NCBI GenBank assembly: GCA_035967665.1
Contig: JAYWLB010000046.1
Location: 121,434 to 185,433, forward strand
Length of the DNA stretch: 64,000 bases
Direction of reading: 5' to 3'
Origin: Arctic95D-9 sp035967665
GTDB taxonomy: Bacteria > Verrucomicrobiota > Verrucomicrobiia > Verrucomicrobiales > DEV007
The translations under genes and the position numbers were made by a program. The notes beneath the pieces are model-generated. The model searched no databases. It was not told where the DNA came from and saw only the letters and a list, made by a program, of their open reading frames with translations. Shown here piece by piece: positions 60,845 to 64,000 of the stretch (position 1 is the stretch's first letter; each line of letters begins with the position of its first letter).

Positions 60845-61462
60845 CTACGCCGTCAGGAAATTCTCAATCAACTTGAGACCGCATTCCTGACTTCGCTCGG
60901 GGTGAAACTGACCCGCGAAGGTCTTGCCGCGTGCGATGCTGGAAGCGAAATCTTCACCGTATTCGGTTGTGGAACTGATCAATGAAGGATCGTCCGGCGA
61001 AGGGAAAAAGGAGTGAACAAAGTAGAGGTAGAGAGGATCGGGGAGATCCTTCCAAATCGCCGCGTCAGGATCGACCGGCTTTACCTGGTTCCATCCCATG
61101 TGCGGGACTTTGAGCCCGGAGTCAGGCCGAAAGCGCTTCACCTGTCCTTCAAAAACGCCGAGACCTTTCACACCCGGTGATTCCTCGGAACCTTCGAAGA
61201 GAGCCTGGTATCCGAGGCAGATGCCGAAAAAGGGACGGTCTGATTTGACCCATTCCACGATGGGATCGCGGAGATTTTTCCGGTCGAGGTCTTCGACGCA
61301 GTCGCCGAAGCTGCCCACGCCGGGGAAGATGAGTCGATCGATCGACTCGAGGTCCTTCGGCGTATCTACAAGTTTGCCGGTGTGTCCCAGAAATTTGAGC
61401 ACATTGAGCACGTTCTGGAGATTGCCTCCACCATAGTCGATAACGCCAACACGATTCTCCAT
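60845..61462 (-). CDS. hisH: Imidazole glycerol phosphate synthase subunit HisH
   Basis: The glutaminase subunit that feeds ammonia to HisF in histidine synthesis. It has 205 residues. The nucleophile Cys is in FFGICLGYQALFEGSEE and the His-Glu pair in GQFHPERSQ, so the triad is complete. The N-terminal strand MENRVGVIDYGGGNLQNVLNVLKFLG is standard. It is 28 bp downstream of hisB. hisF and hisA, which often follow hisH, are not in this window. Confidence 0.95.
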   Translation of the reverse strand: MENRVGVIDYGGGNLQNVLNVLKFLGHTGKLVDTPKDLESIDRLIFPGVGSFGDCVEDLDRKNLRDPIVEWVKSDRPFFGICLGYQALFEGSEESPGVKGLGVFEGQVKRFRPDSGLKVPHMGWNQVKPVDPDAAIWKDLPDPLYLYFVHSFFPSPDDPSLISSTTEYGEDFASSIARGKTFAGQFHPERSQECGLKLIENFLTA

Positions 61463-61490
61463 GAGGATCTGTAAACCGTATGTCGAAAAA

Positions 61491-62081
61491 TTAAAGCACG
61501 TCCTTGGTGCTCGGAATCACATCAGCGATCCGATCATCAATCCGGCAGGCGTCATCCATGCTGCGGGCGAGACCTTTGAAGATCCCTTCAGCCATGTGGT
61601 GCGGATCGCGTCCGTAGAGGATTGCGACGTGCAGATTCATGAGTGAATTGAAGGCGAAAGCGCGCAGGAACTCCTCCACGAGCGTGAAATTAAACTTATC
61701 ACCGATGTGGGGAACTCCCCCGGGGCCGTCGTATTGGATGAAGGGGCGCCCGCTGATGTCGAGAGCGACACGGATAAGAGTTTCATCCATGGGGAAGTGT
61801 CCCGAACCGTAGCGGAAAATGCCGCGCTTCTCTCCAAGTGCCTCTGCGAAGGCGGCACCGAGAACAATGCCGGTGTCTTCAACCGTGTGATGAAAGTCGA
61901 TTTCAGTGTCACCGTCAGCTTTTACGGTAAGGTCGAAGCGACCGTGTTTCGAAAAAAGCGTGAGCATGTGGTCGAAAAAAGGCACTCCGGTATCTATCTC
62001 TGAACGACCGGTTCCGTCGATGTTGAGCGTCAACTCGATATCGGTTTCACCTGTCTTGCGGTTGATGGTGCTGGTTCGCAT
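61491..62081 (-). CDS. hisB: Imidazoleglycerol-phosphate dehydratase
   Basis: Dehydrates IGP to imidazole acetol phosphate in histidine synthesis. It has 196 residues from ATG 62081 (MRTSTINRKTGET); the longer in-frame reading to 62327 has no conserved sequence. Metal-binding motifs are FFDHMLTLFSKHG, FHHTVEDTGIVLG and the second set LHVAILYGRDPHHMAEGIFKGLARS. It has only the dehydratase domain without the phosphatase domain of enterobacterial HisB. It is divergent from the kinase-like gene at 62181, with 99 bp between. Confidence 0.95.
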   Translation of the reverse strand: MRTSTINRKTGETDIELTLNIDGTGRSEIDTGVPFFDHMLTLFSKHGRFDLTVKADGDTEIDFHHTVEDTGIVLGAAFAEALGEKRGIFRYGSGHFPMDETLIRVALDISGRPFIQYDGPGGVPHIGDKFNFTLVEEFLRAFAFNSLMNLHVAILYGRDPHHMAEGIFKGLARSMDDACRIDDRIADVIPSTKDVL

Positions 62082-62180
62082 GATTTCTGCTCGGGATTTT
62101 GGGGTTTTGTAATGACGAACCCTTTGTAAACATCTACCGTTTGACCCAAGTTCACAAATTGAATTTATTTTGTCCTGAAT

Positions 62181-64000
62181 ATGGAGGCCCCGTCTCACGC
62201 TGAGTTTGCGCAATATCGATTCGTTAGGGATAGCAACGGCGATGTCGTCACTCTGCCGGCGCAAGGGATTGACGAAAAGATTCTTCTCACTCTCGACTGC
62301 GAGCGCTGGGGATTGACCCGCCTTCATATTTTTGAGGAGGCAGCGGTTCGCAGCGATAAACTGGAGGCCTTTCAGAAGGAATTGTCTGAGATTGCCGACA
62401 TTCGGAGTGACTCAGTCTCGCGATTGATTTCCTGGGGGCGCGACGGCGAAGAGCTGTTTTACGCCGATGAAATGCTCGATGGTGAGCCCCTTCCTGCCTA
62501 CCTCGGGCGGGCGGGAAAAGTTCCTTTATGCATTGCCGCGAAATGGATCATGCAACTCATTGACCTCTTCGGGTCAATAAAGTCCCTGCCCTATTCCTTC
62601 GAGCGTCTCATGACCCTGAATATCGAGGTGATCGTCGATATGCGAAAAGAAGTGCGTCCGGTCATTTCTGAATTCTACGGTTGGACGAAGGCGGGTTCCC
62701 AGGTTCAGGAGCATCCTGTAGAGTGGTATTTCGCTCAGATATTTTGCTCGCTGATGGCGGGGATTCCTGTGAGAACTTTTTCCCGTTACTCTCTTCCCCG
62801 CAACTTCGATGAGCTGGAGGAGCCGGTGAAAGAGGCCGTGCTTGATGCCCTCGATGATAACGGCGGAGCATACGGGCGGTTGAAAGCGGCTCTCGGCAAT
62901 CTCGCAGCACAGTGTGGGGAAAAAGACGAAGATGCGACGCCGCTGCCTTTGATGCCGGTCCGGGAGCTGATGCGAACCGGTCTCGCCGGAACGTATCCGA
63001 ATAAGGCGGAGTTCGAGTTGCCGGAGGAGTTCGCGCGTCATGATGAGTATTACGCTGTTTCCTCGGTGATTCGGGGGAGGATGGCTAACATTCAGCTAAT
63101 TCCGGGGCCGGGATCGATTCCGCGGGAAGGATGGTTCAGTCAGCATCACAATGCGACCCGTCGTCCCGGGAGAGGATTGTTGAATCAGTTGCAGCTCAAC
63201 TATCTCGAAGACCGTGACCCGGTTACTTTGATCGGGGAGGAGTGCATTGATGGCGTCGATCTCGCTTCTCTGGTCGCCTGGCACGGGCCGATTGAGGTGG
63301 CTACGGTGAGGGAGCTGGCGAAGAAATTATCTCATGCCATTGAGGGGTTGGAGAAAAATGTCGGATCATGTCCTGTATGGTGGCTGCCGCCTGACAATGT
63401 TTTTCTGGTCACTGGGACTCCTTCGGTGAGTGGTGTTGCGAATCTGATTGAAAGAAAGGGCTCGGGAATTTTGAACGATTTTGGCCTCAAGCTCCGCTTG
63501 CACCAAACCGTTGAAACCCTGAAGCGGGGCGTCAACCTGCCGGGCGGTGTTCGCAGGCTGGCGCGTGATTCGGGGAAGCAGTTTGAAGCGGTGAGACGTT
63601 CATCAGTCGGGCTTCCTGTGCTCTTTTTTATGCTTACCGGTGAGCGACTTCGCTGGAGTTTGCCGGTGCGGTCCGGGCTGGGGATTGAGGACCGGTTCGT
63701 TGAATTGTTTGAACGATATCGAAAGCTTCTAAGGGAGGACCCGGGGAAGTGTGAAACGAGTCTGTTTGATGACTTGGAAGCGCTTTTTGTCGAGGATGAG
63801 AAACCTCCAGTGAAAGAGAAGAAAGCTGCCGATCAGAGTTTGAGTCATGTGCTCTCGGCGACGCTTTATCAGGAAGAGATCGATTTGGAATCGGGAACCG
63901 GGCTCGCGGTCGAGAGCGATTCCAAGCCTCACAAAGATGTCGTTGAGCCGATTGAGGAAGAGGAGGCAGAAACAGAAACAGAAACAGAAACAGAAACAGA
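62181..64000 (+). CDS. Large kinase-fold-like protein, 3' end outside window
   Basis: The frame is open from ATG 62181 to the window end (606 codons). Residues about 12-200 and a second stretch near 350-540 read like degenerate protein kinase domains: FQKELSEIADIRSDSVSRLISWGRDGEELFYADEMLDGEPLPAYL in the first, and YLEDRDPVTLIGEECIDGVDLASLVAWHG with a following LPPDNVFLV in the second. I see neither the VAIK lysine, HRD nor DFG motifs clearly, so it is probably a pseudokinase. A Glu/Thr-rich linker begins near residue 590, encoded by a GAAACA repeat. It is unrelated to the his genes it faces. Confidence 0.6.
   Translation, partial: MEAPSHAEFAQYRFVRDSNGDVVTLPAQGIDEKILLTLDCERWGLTRLHIFEEAAVRSDKLEAFQKELSEIADIRSDSVSRLISWGRDGEELFYADEMLDGEPLPAYLGRAGKVPLCIAAKWIMQLIDLFGSIKSLPYSFERLMTLNIEVIVDMRKEVRPVISEFYGWTKAGSQVQEHPVEWYFAQIFCSLMAGIPVRTFSRYSLPRNFDELEEPVKEAVLDALDDNGGAYGRLKAALGNLAAQCGEKDEDATPLPLMPVRELMRTGLAGTYPNKAEFELPEEFARHDEYYAVSSVIRGRMANIQLIPGPGSIPREGWFSQHHNATRRPGRGLLNQLQLNYLEDRDPVTLIGEECIDGVDLASLVAWHGPIEVATVRELAKKLSHAIEGLEKNVGSCPVWWLPPDNVFLVTGTPSVSGVANLIERKGSGILNDFGLKLRLHQTVETLKRGVNLPGGVRRLARDSGKQFEAVRRSSVGLPVLFFMLTGERLRWSLPVRSGLGIEDRFVELFERYRKLLREDPGKCETSLFDDLEALFVEDEKPPVKEKKAADQSLSHVLSATLYQEEIDLESGTGLAVESDSKPHKDVVEPIEEEEAETETETETET
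63967..64000 (+). repeat. Hexanucleotide repeat CAGAAA in coding sequence
   Basis: A 6-bp unit, CAGAAA, is repeated 5.7 times to the window end and encodes alternating Glu-Thr in the linker of the kinase-like protein. Change in copy number would keep the frame and vary the linker length. The full extent is beyond the window. Confidence 0.85.

Overview
The window looks like part of a chromosome of a Verrucomicrobiota-type bacterium, or a close relative in the PVC group. This rests on gene content rather than on a marker tree: a formylglycine-generating enzyme with a Cys-type sulfatase, an SGNH hydrolase fused to a 3-keto-disaccharide hydrolase domain, a Tat-exported Gfo/Idh/MocA oxidoreductase, GspG-like pseudopilins, SBBP propeller proteins and the long PurF type starting near a HECGLA motif. 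No rRNA or tRNA gene, insertion sequence, prophage or CRISPR array was recognised.

Layout. 1-6.3 kb: formylglycine-generating enzyme (5' end outside the window), a DUF4190-like membrane protein, a peroxiredoxin, aconitase acnA and two tandem I78-inhibitor-like lipoproteins, with short palindromic and 22-nt repeats between them. 6.3-15.6 kb: purine synthesis (SAICAR synthase-like, PurS-like, purL, purQ, purM, purF, purD). 15.7-18.4 kb: pyrR-pyrB and a dihydroorotase-like gene that has lost metal ligands. 18.6-29.1 kb: FkbM methyltransferase, a large secreted sialidase-like/phosphoesterase/propeller fusion, an SGNH-3KDH fusion, a spermidine-synthase-like protein, then an esterase divergent from a sulfatase, and a MocA oxidoreductase. 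29.1-32.2 kb: a pseudopilin and RNase R. 32.2-43.5 kb: mostly minus strand, with an AddA-like helicase-nuclease, small membrane proteins, an AddB-like nuclease, trmH and an ABCG-type transporter. 43.8-46.4 kb: an outer-membrane barrel and an AsmA-like protein. 46.6-53.3 kb: a complete F1Fo ATP synthase operon atpBEFHAGDC. 53.6-57.6 kb: a glycosyltransferase-sulfotransferase pair and a sodium:solute symporter. 58.1-60.8 kb: dnaA-dnaN. 60.8-62.1 kb: hisB-hisH on the minus strand. 62.2 kb to the end: a large kinase-fold-like protein running off the window.

How the parts fit. The purine genes and pyrR-pyrB-pyrC' form two adjacent nucleotide biosynthesis units, and purS, purL, purQ, purM and purF are packed with overlaps or gaps of a few bases. 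The formylglycine-generating enzyme would activate sulfatases such as the one at 26 kb, which sits among exported carbohydrate-active proteins. A sulfotransferase near 55 kb makes the opposite linkage. The addA- and addB-like genes probably form one recombination nuclease although they lie in separate units. The most unusual observations are the GTAG-headed palindromes near 0.98 and 5.5 kb, a 22-nt-phased repeat family in front of acnA and at the end of addB, a degenerate dihydroorotase next to pyrB, the three-part secreted fusion, and the terminal pseudokinase-like protein with a hexanucleotide repeat.
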